A DNA stretch of 64,000 bases from Ramichloridium luteum. Lineage: Eukaryota > Ascomycota > Dothideomycetes > Mycosphaerellales > Dissoconiaceae. Of this stretch, positions 53,771-64,000 are shown in pieces. The DNA lies in NCBI GenBank assembly GCA_002368545.1, contig MTSC01000005.1, forward strand, positions 186,001 to 250,000, given 5' to 3'. The notes under the pieces were generated by a model. That model had not been told where the DNA came from. It ran no database searches and saw only the letters and a list, made by a program, of their open reading frames with translations. Both the position numbers and the translations under genes were made by a program. Within the stretch, counting starts at the first letter, position 1; each line of letters begins with the position of its first letter.

Positions 53771-55127
53771 AGTATTTATCAATAAATATTTTAGCAAGGC
53801 AGCCTGGTCTAAGTAATCCCCGCATACGCAGAACACACATATGGAAGACGATTCATCTTGATCATGGGGCTTCCCATACTCTCGGTCCTCCTGCCGCGCG
53901 ACCACAGCCTATCCGATGTGCATCCCTGCACTCATACCAGGCTGTGGGAAATCCAGGCTCAGTCAGGCTGTAAGGCATCGAGATCTGGTCCCGCGCACGT
54001 GGTTGCGATGTAAGATGAGAGCGACTGGAGGCGACAAAAGCATTTCGCGCCACATCTCCCGCTTGGGCAGAAGGGCCGAGGGTCAGAGAGCCTCCAGCGA
54101 GAGATCATCGACGGACGTCGTCAGCGAAAGGTCAGGGTATGCGGCGAACCTGGCCGTCTCCGGATCAACAACGCGTCTCATGCACGTGGGTCTGTTGAGG
54201 CAGCAAACAGACCAACAGCTCTCAAGGCTCAAGAATGAATCCCTAAACAGACCTGGATACAGCATGACCAATATCTCCCTCCTCACTGGCTCGAAGCAAT
54301 TGAGGCGCAACTGAAGCTTTCGGAGCCCATATCCTCTCGCACGCCACATTTATCGTGGGCACAGTAGCTTTTCAACCTCTGCGGCGCCGCCTCGTCTATC
54401 CGGTCCCCTCCCGCGGTATCCGGCGCGGGAATTTGACTTTCGCTTGGCAGGGCACGGCGAAGGCTTGCGCCGCGCTAGAAGCTTTGCGGAAGGTCCTGTC
54501 TGCATCTATCGCGACGCCCGACCAATCACCACCCTCGCCATTCAGGCACGTTCTCACTTCTTATCGCGTCGTTGGGTGCGATCTTCACGGGAGCTATTCT
54601 TCCAAATTTTGGGGCCTCCCCTGCGCAGAGACATGCTTTGTGCACTGCCAGATCTTGCTTGACGGGATGCTAGCGAGCCGAGCAGCCGATGGAACATGGG
54701 CTTCTTCGCATCATGGCACCTGTATGGCCTACACGTGGGCGTCGCGGCGGCGAGAAAGTAAGCTCGCCCAGCTCGCCAATGGCCCGCCACGCAATTCCCC
54801 TTAGCGATCTTGTTTTCCTTGTGCTGCTGCTGATGATCCTTGCCCGTTAGTCGACGAGGCTAAGATCCCGATTGGAAGTCCTTCCGCTGCAAGCATGTGG
54901 CGTTCGCGGTAGGGAGATACGTAGTTAGCCTTAGTTGCAGGGCGATGATGTTTCTTGGGGAAGAGCTCTCTGCTGCAGGTTGCATACTTGAACCTTCCTC
55001 TTTTCCTTCTCTTGCTTCACAGCAGCTCCCACTTCTCTGCTCGTCTGTACCGCACGACAGTAGAGTGTGTCTCACTTGAGGTCAAGGATCCCCGTCTACC
55101 TTCTCGTCCTGCCCAGCTCCCTCCACC

Positions 55128-57650
55128 ATGAAGGCCACCACCGCCTCCGCGCTGCTGGCGCTCCTCGCCGCGCAGTCCGCCGACGCGCACCCGGCCGAAT
55201 GGCCGCTCGAGGCCCGCGACGTCGACACCCACTACCCCTACACGGGCCCTGCCGTGCCCGTCGCCGACTGGGTGGACCAGTCCATCAAGGGCAACGGCAA
55301 GGGCTTCCCGCGCCTGGTCGAGCCGCCGGCGGTCAAGCCGGCGTCGAGCACGCCGTCCAACAACGTCAACGTCATCTCGTACTCGTACGTGCCCGGCGGC
55401 ATGAACATCCACTTCCAGACGCCCTTCGGCCTGGGCCAGGCGCCGACGGTCAAGTGGGGCGCGGCGAAGTCGGCGTTGACGAACACGGCGACGGGGTCCT
55501 CGAACACGTGAGTTTCTCCCGCAGTCCCACATCACAACGACAACCTAACGCGACCCAGGTCGCACAAGGAAAGGTAGATCCTGACTAACATTCCACCTGC
55601 AGCTACGACCGCACGCCGCCCTGTTCCGCCGTCGACGTCGTGCTCTGCAGCCAGCACTTCCACAACGTCCAGATCACGGGCCTCAAGGCCGGCACCACCT
55701 ACTACTACCAGATCCCGGGCTCGAACGGCACGACGACCTCCGAGGTGCTGAGCTTCAAGACCGCCCGCGCCGCCGGAGATGACGGCTCTTTTGCGATCGC
55801 CGTGCTCAACGATATGGGCTACACCAACGCCCTGGGCACCCACAAGCAGCTCGTCAAGGCGGCGGGCGAGGATGTCGCGTTCGCGTGGCACGGTGGTGAT
55901 GCTTCATATGCTGATGACTGGTAATTACGCAATCATCGCCTCGATGGCCGGCAATCTGCTGACAATGTCGTAGGTACTCAGGCATCCTCCCTTGTGAGCT
56001 CACCGGCGACGATGCGTGGCCGCTGTGCTACAACGGCACCAGCACGACCCTGCCCAACACGCCTCCTGCGCCGTACCCAGCGGAGTACAATGCGCCTCTC
56101 CCGGCCGGTGAGATTCCGAACCAGGGTGGCCCGCAGGGTGGTGACATGAGCGTCATCTACGAGAGCAACTGGGATCTGTGGCAGCAATGGCAGAACGAGG
56201 TTTCGCTCAAGGTCCCCTACATGATCCTGCCCGGCAACCACGAGGCCGCTTGCGCCGAGTTCGACGGCCCCGGCAGCCCGCTCACAGCCTACCTCAACAA
56301 CAACCAGACCAACTCGACCGCGCCCAAGTCCGGCCTCACCTACTTCAGCTGCCCGGAGTCGCAGCGCAACTTCACCACCTTCCAGCACCGGTTCCGCATG
56401 CCCGGCAAGGAGTCCGGTGGTGTCGGCAATTTCTGGTACTCGTTCGATTACGGTCTCGCCCACTTCGTCTCCCTCAACAGCGAAACCGACTTCGCCTACA
56501 GCCCGGAGTACCCGTTCATCCGCGACACCAAGGGCCACGGCACGGACCCGCTCCCGAACCAGACCTACTCGACCGACTCGGGCCCCTTCGGCCGCATCGA
56601 TAACAACGACTACGCCAACAACGCCGCGTACGAGCAGATCCAATGGCTGCAGCAGGACCTCGCCAAGGTCGACCGGACCAAAACCCCCTGGGTCATCGCC
56701 ATGAGCCACCGGCCCATGTACAGCTCCGAGGTCTCCAGCTACCAGAAGAACGTCCGCAACGCCTTCCAGCAGATCCTCCTCGCCAACGGCGTCGACCTCT
56801 ACCTCGCCGGCCACATCCACTGGTACGAGCGCAACTGGCCGATCACGGCCAACGGCACCGTCGACCAGGCGTCCATCGTCGACAACCACACCTACACCAC
56901 GAACCCGGGCCAATCGCTCGTGCACATCACCAACGGCATGGCGGGCAACATCGAGTCGCACAGCTTCCTGGCGGAGGGTGAGTCTCCCATCTTGCATCCC
57001 CATCCCATACCATCCTCGTCCCATCATGCTAATATTGATTCTTTGCAGGCTCCAAGATCCTCAACACCACCGCCGTCCTGAACCAGCAGGACTACGGCTT
57101 CAGCAAGCTCTCCTTCCAGAACCGCCACACGCTGAAGTGGGAATTCATCAAGGGCGACGGCTCCGGCGTCGGCGACCACGTCACCCTGCACAAGAAGGCC
57201 TCCTCGACGGGCCCCAAGCCGTACTCGAGCAAGAGCAAGTCGGCCGGTGTCTCTTCCGCCACCAAGAAGCCCTCCGCTTCGGCCTCGGCCTCCGGCTCCG
57301 TGAAGACTACCCCCCTCGCCTCGTCCGCGAGCAAGAAGGTCTCCTCGGCCTCCGCTGTTCCTTCTTCGTCCGCCAAGGTTTCGTCGGCGGTGAAGGCTTC
57401 CTCCTCCTCGACCACTACCGCCTCCAGCAAGGCCGCGACCATCACGACCATCACCAAGAGCTCATCTTCCTCCTCCTCGACTGCCGCGAAGATGACCTCG
57501 CACGCGACTTCTTCGTCCTCCTCGAAGGCCTCGAGCACCGCGTCCGCGCCCGGCGGATATCCGACGCAGCCGTCCGGCGGCTGGGGGTGGCCGTTTGGCT
57601 CGGCGCCGGGATGGGGTTGGCCGTGGGCGAATGACCAGGGCGGGTGGTAA
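55128..57650 (+). CDS. Secreted purple acid phosphatase
   Basis: Four exons: 55128..55507, 55603..55920, 55974..56977 and 57049..57650, 767 residues. A signal peptide (MKATTASALLALLAAQSADA) is followed by the fibronectin-like N-terminal domain. The dinuclear metal site is laid out as in the family: NDMGYTN, GGDASYADDW (rebuilt across intron 2), LPGNHEAAC, VIAMSHRPMY and LAGHIHWYERN. Several N-glycosylation sites are present (NGT, NQT, NFT). After about residue 640 comes a Ser/Thr/Lys-rich stalk of some 100 residues, then an unusual end with six Trp in 24 residues (GGWGWPFGSAPGWGWPW and onward). Purple acid phosphatases release phosphate from esters outside the cell or in the vacuole. The stalk suggests a wall- or surface-associated form (inference). 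It lies 240 bp from the nucleoside hydrolase gene, tail to tail. Confidence 0.94.
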
Positions 57651-57890
57651 ACCCGACGCTGCTGTCGGCTCTAGTATAGATGCCCGGGGATGTACACGGG
57701 GTCCGATGAGAACGTACACGAATGTATAAATGATGAAAGTTTTAGATTAGATGTCGTTCATGACGGATCAAAATGGATTTTCCATGAGGGTTGATGAGAA
57801 TGAATATATGGGTTCTTACTCTCTATTGTTTGCTCTAGTTTCTCATCGTACGTCTATCATAATGTCGTCTTGTGCTCAGTAACCTCCGCA

Positions 57891-59036
57891 TCACACCACC
57901 ACCCCCTTCTCTACCGCCTCCTCCGCCCTCGCCAAACACTCCTCCAACAACTCCCACAACCGTCCAATTTCCAATGACCGCGGAATCCTCACACCTTTCT
58001 GACCCTTCGGCAACAATGTCGCCACCGTTCGTCCACACTGCGACCCACTCTCCTCCCGAATCTCCGTCGAGTCCCCGTGCGCCCCCGCCGTGATGACCTC
58101 CACCGCGAACTGCTCGCCGTCGTTATCATGGAAGAGCTCCGGGTGCAGCACCGCGGCGACCGCGAGCGGATCGTGGAGCGGGGGACCCGCCGTGAGGCCG
58201 AAGACGTCTGCGTAGGTGGCGGCGAAGAAGGTGAGGATTTCGTAGAAGAGGAGGCGAGTGGTGGATTTCGCCCCTTCACCATTCGCCTCTGCTCCGGTAG
58301 CCACACCATCCTTCCCCAACCGCATCAACCCCAACACCTCCCCCGTCGCGAGGAACTGATGCGTGAGGTCGATCGGCACGAGCACGAGTTTGCCCTGGAG
58401 CGCCGTGTTTCCCAGCACGGCCGCGGCGCTCTCGGGGTCAATGTAGATATTGAATTCGGCCCACGGCGTCCAATTTCCGACCCGCTCCTGGCCGGCCGCA
58501 TCCGTGACCAAACCTCCAACGGACGCGACCGCCGGCGCCGCGAACCCGCCGCCGATCGCCCCGCCCATGATGCTCACGCCGGCCAGATGCCCCGCCAGGT
58601 CCGGGTATACGGCGAGCAGCAACGCGAGATTCGTCAGCGCCCCCGTCGCGACGACCCACGCGGTGCCGGGCGGTTGAGCACGGAGGGCAGCGGCCATGGC
58701 GACGATCGCCGGGACCTCGGTCTGCGATTGCGCGGTCGGCGTCGGCAGGCAGCTCGTCCCGTCCAGGCCCGTGACGCCGTGGATCTGGGGCGCGGCGGCC
58801 GGCCCGCGCGCGAAAGATTGCGAGGCGCCCGGGTACACGGGCACGTCGTGGGCGCGGGACAGCGCGGTCAGGATCGCGAGCGTGTTCTGCGTGGTGCTGG
58901 CGAGGGGCGCGTTGCCGTAGGTGGTGCTGACGCCGAGGAGCGTGAGGGAGGGGTGCTGGGCGGCGAGGAGCAGGGCGAAGGCGTCGTCGTGGCCGGTGTC
59001 GACGTCGAGCCAGATGGGGATCGGGGAGGGGGACAT
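57891..59036 (-). CDS. URH1: Inosine-uridine preferring nucleoside hydrolase
   Basis: Single exon, 381 residues. The N-terminal metal-binding signature is present as IWLDVDTGHDDAFALLLA, the DxDxGxDD motif that holds Ca2+. It is followed by LLGVSTTYGNA, ATGALTNLALLL, VSIMGGAI, EFNIYIDPESA and LHDPLAVAAVL, which supplies the distal Asp ligand. The enzyme cleaves the N-glycosidic bond of ribonucleosides to free base and ribose in salvage. No signal peptide is visible, so it should be cytosolic. Yeast Urh1 is the closest named relative; fungi often have several paralogues, so the symbol is given by family. A short insertion (GLVTDAAGQERVGNWTPWA region) is not unusual. Confidence 0.92.
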   Translation of the reverse strand: MSPSPIPIWLDVDTGHDDAFALLLAAQHPSLTLLGVSTTYGNAPLASTTQNTLAILTALSRAHDVPVYPGASQSFARGPAAAPQIHGVTGLDGTSCLPTPTAQSQTEVPAIVAMAAALRAQPPGTAWVVATGALTNLALLLAVYPDLAGHLAGVSIMGGAIGGGFAAPAVASVGGLVTDAAGQERVGNWTPWAEFNIYIDPESAAAVLGNTALQGKLVLVPIDLTHQFLATGEVLGLMRLGKDGVATGAEANGEGAKSTTRLLFYEILTFFAATYADVFGLTAGPPLHDPLAVAAVLHPELFHDNDGEQFAVEVITAGAHGDSTEIREESGSQCGRTVATLLPKGQKGVRIPRSLEIGRLWELLEECLARAEEAVEKGVVV

Positions 59037-59621
59037 TGTGAGTGGACTTGGGTGGAGTGCGCTTGTTCGTGATGTCCGAGTTGGTTGAAGTGGTTCTTGT
59101 CGATAGCTGTGACGCTACAATATTGCTTGCAAGCTGCGAATTTTCCTGGACGCTCGTCTTCCGATGGTCGTGGATGGCGGAGTGTCTTGCATTCGAAGTC
59201 TGCTGACTCGTCTCACAACTTCAACGAATCGGAGATTGCATTTCAGTACTCAAGCACAGTCGTTGAAGAATTGATTCGGCCAACTGGCATTGCTGCACAC
59301 GAGATGTCGTCGGAGCTCTAGCGGGTTCGCCAGAATTCGAGATAACAACAACACCACACAGCTTGATGAACCACCAAACAAAGAATTTCCTATCACCACG
59401 ACGGACCACCCACGAATCACAACATATCTGAACTCCATTGTTTTGAGCTTGTTTCATACGAAAAGTCTCCGGTGTGACCCTCCTCCCAACCCAACAAAAG
59501 AGACACGAGAAAAATCTTCCAGGCGCCACCAAGCACAGAAGTGCCTTCATCACCACCTTCCACCAGAGTTTATGTATAACCACGGATTCTCCCAACCTCT
59601 CTCCGTAAAACGCCATGCTTT

Positions 59622-59644
59622 GCTCGCTCGCTCGCTCGTTCGCT
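59622..59644. repeat. (GCTC)n microsatellite
   Basis: Four exact GCTC units at 59622-59637 followed by one imperfect unit and a partial one. Confidence 0.7.
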
Positions 59645-59723
59645 TTCTTTGATGAAAATTGGTCTTTTTGTTGTTCGCGCAAGATGCCCAAGAGTGAAAG
59701 AAAAAAGCCAGAAGAAACCCAGA

Positions 59724-59739
59724 ATGGATGGATGGATGG
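59724..59739. repeat. (ATGG)4 microsatellite
   Basis: Four exact ATGG units in the flank downstream of the NIMA gene. Confidence 0.7.
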
Positions 59740-59985
59740 TACCCAAAAACGAAAGTAAACAGCCCCAAGTCCCATATAAGAGTGTCGCAGAACGCCAGTG
59801 AAAATTTGTTGGCGGGAGATTTGTATTCGTTCGTTTCCAGTGAGTGGGGAAACCCAGTAGGAGCGGCAGCAAGGTTGAGGTGGCAGCGGTCAGAACAGCT
59901 TCACCACACGGCCTTGCAGGCCCCCGGTCACCCGCTCGTTCGTTCGTATCGTATTTCATCATGTCTCGAGATCGCGGGAAACCGC

Positions 59986-61866
59986 TCACTTATGCCGCCG
60001 CAGGAACGGACTCGGCATGTCCTCGCCGTGGATGATCGGGTTCCACTTCGCCGGGCTCGTCAGGGACAGCTCGACGAGCGTGCGGCCGCGCACGGGCGGG
60101 CGATTCTCTTTCTCGGTGGCCAGCGAGAAGATGTTCCGCTTAATGGGCTCGAGCGTGAGCATGGCGGGCGGCGGCACGCCGCTGCCCACGCCCGCCGTCA
60201 TCTGGCCGTTGCGGCGCGGGGACAGCGACAGGCCCTTGACGTGCTTGTGCATCGGGCTGGCGTCGCCCATGCAGACGTCCATCGGCGACTCGAGCGAGGC
60301 CGGCAGCATCATGTGCTGGTGGTGCGCCGGGTGGTGGGGGTGGTGGTTGTTCGTGGCGGCGAACGTCTTGGCGCGCGTGAAGGGCTTGCGCGAGGACTTC
60401 TTCGGCGGTGGGAGGATCTTGGTGCGGCGCGCGAGCGGGGAGGCTTCCTCGTTCTCCTCCTCGATCGCCTCGCGGAGCGAGAGGGAGGTCAGCTCGGTGT
60501 CGATGCTCGAGTCATCGACGGTGGTGGCGTCGCCAGCGAATGAGTTGTCCGTGGTGTTGAAGGAGGTGTTGCGCGTCGCGAAGGCAAGGATGGCGGCGCT
60601 GTTCTTGCCTGGCGGCGGCGTACTCGAGCGAATGTGCACCGAGGCATCGATCTGTGTGGGTAATGAAGCGAGATGCTTGTTGAGCTTCTCCTCGGCGCGC
60701 TTCTCAACGACGCTCTCGAACTCGGCGAGCAGCTCGGCCTTGCGCTTCTCCACCGTTTCGTGCACCTTTTGGTCGATGGCCAGGGTCGCCCGAGCGTGCC
60801 ACTCCATCTCGACCCGCTTGCTCGTGTCGCGTAACCGTGCGACCTCTGCCTGAAGCTCTTTGATTTCGAGGGCCTGCTTCTGATGTTCCCGGTCGGCTTG
60901 CGCCAGCAGGGCGGTGCATTCTGATCGCACACGCGAGACTTTGATGTTCGCCATGCTCAGAAGCTGCGAAGTGTCGGGTCGCGCACGCGGGTCGACCTTG
61001 AGACACCACGCTATGGCATCGCTGAGGTCCTGGCTGTACTGCGGCGGCAGCGGCTTGATGACGCCCTTCTTGATCTTCATGATCAGCTCCATGTGACTCC
61101 GCGCCTCGAAGGGGACCTGCCGCGTGGCCAGCTCGTAGATGATGCAGCCCAGCGACCAGATGTCGGAGAAGTGTGAGTAGCGCTCGGCGGCGCAGATTTC
61201 GGGGCTCATGTAGAACGGTGTGCCCACGTAGGTGCTCGCGAAGTCGTGCGAGGCGATGATCTTTGAGAGACCGAAGTCTCCGAGTTTGACGCTGTTGTTC
61301 TCGCCGAGGAAGACTAGTGTTTATGTTAGCGTTGTTGATCATTGATCGTCCAGAGCTGGAGGCATACCATTCTCGGGCTTGAGATCACGGTGCAGGATGA
61401 CGGTGTGGCCCTGCTTGCTGACAAGCGCCTTTGCCTTCTTGATGCCGCTCTCGTTACCAGGCGAGGGAGGGTCCTCGCCATAGTGGCAACGGTATAATGC
61501 GCCACAGAGCTGGGCGAAGATGGTCCAGATGAAGTCCTCGTCGGCGTACTTGTTCTTCTCCTTCAGCCGGCGGATATAACCACCCAGGTCACCATTGCCA
61601 CAGTACTCCATATACAGATGCAGGTCGTGCGATGCCTTCAGATGCTGACGGTGGTGATACTCGACGATATTGGGATGCCGTAAGGTTTCAAGAATCTTCA
61701 GCTCGGCGTGCAGCTGGTCCTTCTCGCGGTCCGACATGCGGGTGTAGGAGATCTCCTTGCGGCACAGGACGACGCCGTCCTGTCGTCGGCGGACCTTGCG
61801 AATCACCCCGAAGGAGCCCTGCCCGATCTTCTCCAGCACATCGTAGTCGGCGTTGTCGGCGGCCAT
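59986..61866 (-). CDS. nimA: NIMA-family mitotic Ser/Thr kinase
   Basis: Two exons: complement(59986..61313, 61368..61866), 608 residues. The 54-bp intron splits the catalytic loop (HRDLKPEN then VFLGENNSVKLGDFG). Kinase motifs are YDVLEKIGQGSFGVIRKV (Gly loop), LCRKEISY (Lys), HRDLKPEN, DFGLSK, the activation segment FASTYVGTPFYMSPE and SDIWSLGC. The insertion before HRD (HYGEDPPSPGNE) is typical of fungal NIMA. After the domain comes a coiled coil (residues of about 300-400), then a disordered basic tail. The tail has a KEN triplet at 60103-60111 (TEKENRPP), a candidate APC/C destruction signal that would fit the known need to destroy NIMA to leave mitosis. Acidic Glu/Asp and Ser-Pro sites are also present. 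Confidence 0.94.
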
Positions 61867-62494
61867 GATTGCAGCGGTAGGATGTAGATGGTGAAGCTAC
61901 ACGGCTGCTGATGCTGGGCGGATCCCTTGCTCTACAAACGAAGGACTAAGAGATGCTGGGCGTAAGGGAAACGCACTGCACGGGTATGCTGTACATGCAA
62001 GTAAGAGGACGACGGGGTAGTAGGAGGAGCGGAAGAACGAGTGCGGTGAGGCTGTCGCTTGGTATGTATTAAAGGCATGTATGTATTGGTATGTTCCGCC
62101 TGGGCGAGGCTGCGGGTTCGGTAGGTCGCATGTCGACACCGACGTACCAAACCGCAAACTACCTAGGTAAACAGTCAGGGAGCAACGCCCGTTGTCAGGG
62201 CCGGATTGGGAAGTCGGGCGGGTGAATGTGGGGTCCACGCGCCCGGCAGCCGCCCACGACGCCCACCCGGCCGCTCCCGTCGCGCCCGCTGTCCCGCCTG
62301 TCGTCGTCGATCTGCCCGAACTTTTGCCGGGGGAGATGCCTCTTGGAGTGGCGGCGACGTCATCTTTGTAGAAATTACACTTCCCAATTGCCCTTCGGTG
62401 GCATTGCAAGATATCAAATTGTGTCGACAACTGCGCGGTGTGAGAGATCAGAATATACACGCTCTGCTGGCCAGTGCGGGATCACCAGTGCATC
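61867..62494. other. Divergent promoter region NIMA / ankyrin-BTB gene
   Basis: 628 bp between two divergent start codons. The middle (about 62205-62340) is GC-rich. The frames on either strand are unsupported. Confidence 0.5.
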
Positions 62495-64000
62495 ATGGCG
62501 GGGATCTTGGGGAAGCACCAGATCGAGAGAGCACTCTATGAAGAGAAGAAAGATGTCTCATCCGGTCGGCTAAAAGAAGACAATCCGCTCGATACAAGCC
62601 CGGAATTCCGGAAATTCTGTGAAGCATGTCGGCGAGGTGATCTCAAGATCTGCCAAGAGCAGATCAGCCTGGGCATTAACATCAATGCGCGGGACGAGTA
62701 CGATTATACGCCTCTGATCTTGGTAAGGATGTGTTTCTGCTCCATGACGATCATCGCTGATACTGACCAGCCGATTTGAGGCCTCATTATGTGGTCACTA
62801 CGAAGTGGCAGAAATGCTATTGGAACAGGGTGCGCTCTGCGAACGAGATACCTTCCAGGGCGAGCGATGTCTGTACAACGCACTCAACGATCGCATCCGC
62901 AATCTGCTTCTCTCATACGATTACAGCAAGTCAACGGATCCACTACAGCCACTAGCAGCTCATATCACCAGCTTGCTTACGCGAGAAACACCACAAACAG
63001 CAGACATCACAGTGCAAGCAGGCGACTCCAACTTCGATCTCCACAAGTTCCTGCTCAGTGCCAGGAGTCCGTACTTTGCGAACAAGCTCGCGACAGCTCC
63101 GGAGACTGTGTCTTGGCGAATAGCTAACAGCATCCCTCCACAATCTTTCGAAGCTAGCATCCGGTATCTGTACCTGGGAGATGCAGGCTTCGACCTCGGT
63201 GATCGAATCGACGAACACAATATCCTGACAGGGATCGAGAAAGTCAGCCGACTACTCGAGATACCGCAACTCTTCGACTCGATCCTTTCATCTGGAGACC
63301 GGCGACTAGCTCGACAGCGGAGGTCGGAGGAGATTGAGCGTGGCCGCGATCAGATGCTTCAATGGTTCGAAGACAATGTAATCAAGCACAAAGTTCAAGT
63401 CCCCACAGACAAGGTAAATGAAGTGAAATGGGACCGCAGCAATGCAATCTTCGCAGACGTGTTGCTCTGTGCCGACGGCGAAGAACCTGAAGCAGCAGAC
63501 GAGTCCGACTCTAGCCAAGCTCCGAAAGAGCGCAAGACCGACGGGCCCCTCAACGGCATTCCCATTGGCACCTTCGCTGCCCAATCCCGCTCCCCCTCCC
63601 GGCAGCGACCCACCCGACATTCTGTCCTATACCCCTGCCACCGCGCCATGCTGATCCGCTCCGAAGTCTTCGCGACCATGTTCGCCTCCCCCTTCCGCGA
63701 GGGCCAATCCACCGCACACCTGCAAGTCGTCCCGGTCGACTGCAGCCCGGAGGTCCTCGAGATCATCCTCCGCTTCCTGTACACCGAAGCCGCGGATTTC
63801 CCCTTGCACATCGCCCTCGACGTGCTGACGGCGGCCGATATGCTGTTCATCGAGAAGCTGAAGCAGCGCGCGGCGCTGCTGATCTCGACGCTGGGCAACG
63901 GCGGCGCGAGCGTGGTGCGGGATGGCGGGGCGCGTACGGAGACGTCCGTGGATCCAGACGATGTGCTCGACATCTATGATGTCGTCCGTGTCGGTTGGGA
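62495..64000 (+). CDS. Ankyrin-repeat and BTB/POZ protein (ABTB1/Btb3-like), partial
   Basis: Two exons seen, 62495..62722 and 62781..64000 and beyond; the gene runs off the right edge (482 complete codons visible). The 58-bp intron (donor GTAAGG, acceptor TTTGAG) is phase 0 and joins YTPLIL to ASLCGHYEVAEMLL, rebuilding two ankyrin repeats (residues of about 35-100). A first BTB domain follows (ADITVQAGDSNFDLHKFLLSARSPYF), then a linker with an acidic Ser-rich insert. A second BTB domain is split by that insert (IFADVLLCADG ... YPCHRAMLIRSEVFATMF ... VLEIILRFLYTEAAD). The order ankyrin-BTB-BTB matches the ABTB1/Btb3 group, which supplies substrates to cullin-3 ubiquitin ligases. The partner is not known. 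Confidence 0.88.

Larger units (their letters stand above)
53290..55127. other. 1.8-kb gene-free stretch with repeats
   Basis: No gene is supported; the frames at 53916-54314 and 54355-54804 lack motifs. The stretch holds the telomere-like tract at 53707-53721 and the AT-rich repeat at 53736-53790. It is the promoter side of both the P450 (-) and the purple acid phosphatase (+). Confidence 0.5.
59037..59985. other. Intergenic, NIMA 3' flank and URH1 promoter
   Basis: About 950 bp without a supported gene. Contains two tetranucleotide microsatellites, listed separately. A long 3' untranslated region of the NIMA gene is likely. Confidence 0.5.

Noticed and set aside
51547..59036. P450, phosphatase and hydrolase as a biosynthetic cluster
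   Set aside because: No backbone synthase, transporter or pathway regulator lies between them, and the neighbours are housekeeping genes.
1..64000. tRNA, rRNA or CRISPR features
   Set aside because: I saw no convincing A/B boxes with a cloverleaf, no rRNA-like sequence and no regular spaced repeats; a tRNAscan run would be decisive.

Overview
The window reads as nuclear DNA of a filamentous ascomycete (Pezizomycotina). The evidence is small spliceosomal introns (mostly 50-100 bp, GTRNGT donors, CTRAC/TACTAAC-like branch sites), dense genes on both strands, and typical fungal families: a Zn2Cys6 factor, NmrA, BAHD, DUF4246, DUF3431, NIMA kinase and a Ku80 ending without a vertebrate-type tail. 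A Dothideomycete is my best guess, but the sequence alone does not prove it. Exon coordinates in the entries come from joining reading frames across consensus splice sites by eye.

Layout. 1-2.8 kb: no convincing gene. 2.8-8.7 kb: Zn2Cys6 factor (+), a two-exon Gly/Asn/Ser/Tyr-rich disordered protein (-), and a His-rich mitochondrial-type CDF metal transporter (-). 10.3-16.2 kb: a protein with a degenerate Myb-like C-terminus, a BAHD-like protein that has lost its catalytic His, and an AP180/YAP1801 endocytic adaptor (all +). 17.1-22.5 kb: NmrA-like protein, MFS sugar transporter and N-myristoyltransferase (+). 23-25.8 kb: ERV14/cornichon and methionine aminopeptidase 1 (-). 27-28.6 kb: a Ser-rich unknown protein (+). 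28.9-39.1 kb: JIP5 (-), a decayed metallophosphatase (+), a GH36 alpha-galactosidase/Sip1-like enzyme (+), and the divergent pair KRI1 (-)/DBP8 (+). 39.1-42.5 kb: DUF4246 protein (-) and a charged helical protein (-). 42.5-45.4 kb: gene-poor. 45.4-51.4 kb: DUF3431 membrane protein, SRPK-type kinase and Ku80 (+). 51.5-53.3 kb: cytochrome P450 (-). 53.3-55.1 kb: gene-free stretch with a short telomere-like tract and an AT-rich repeat. 55.1-61.9 kb: secreted purple acid phosphatase (+), nucleoside hydrolase (-) and NIMA kinase (-). 62.5 kb to the right edge: an ankyrin-BTB protein (+), cut by the window end.

How the genes work together. This is mainly a housekeeping neighbourhood. Ribosome biogenesis is over-represented (JIP5, KRI1, DBP8); KRI1 and DBP8 share a 242-bp promoter with RRPE/PAC-like motifs, and JIP5 has two TTAGGG boxes upstream. 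ERV14 and the AP180 adaptor serve membrane traffic. NMT and MetAP1 act one after the other on N-termini, since MetAP1 exposes the Gly that NMT myristoylates, although they are not co-transcribed. I see no biosynthetic gene cluster, CRISPR array or intact mobile element. The points most worth following up are the catalytically altered BAHD protein, the decaying metallophosphatase, the disordered repeat protein with a stress-type promoter motif, and the 2OG-oxygenase-like residue pattern in the DUF4246 protein.
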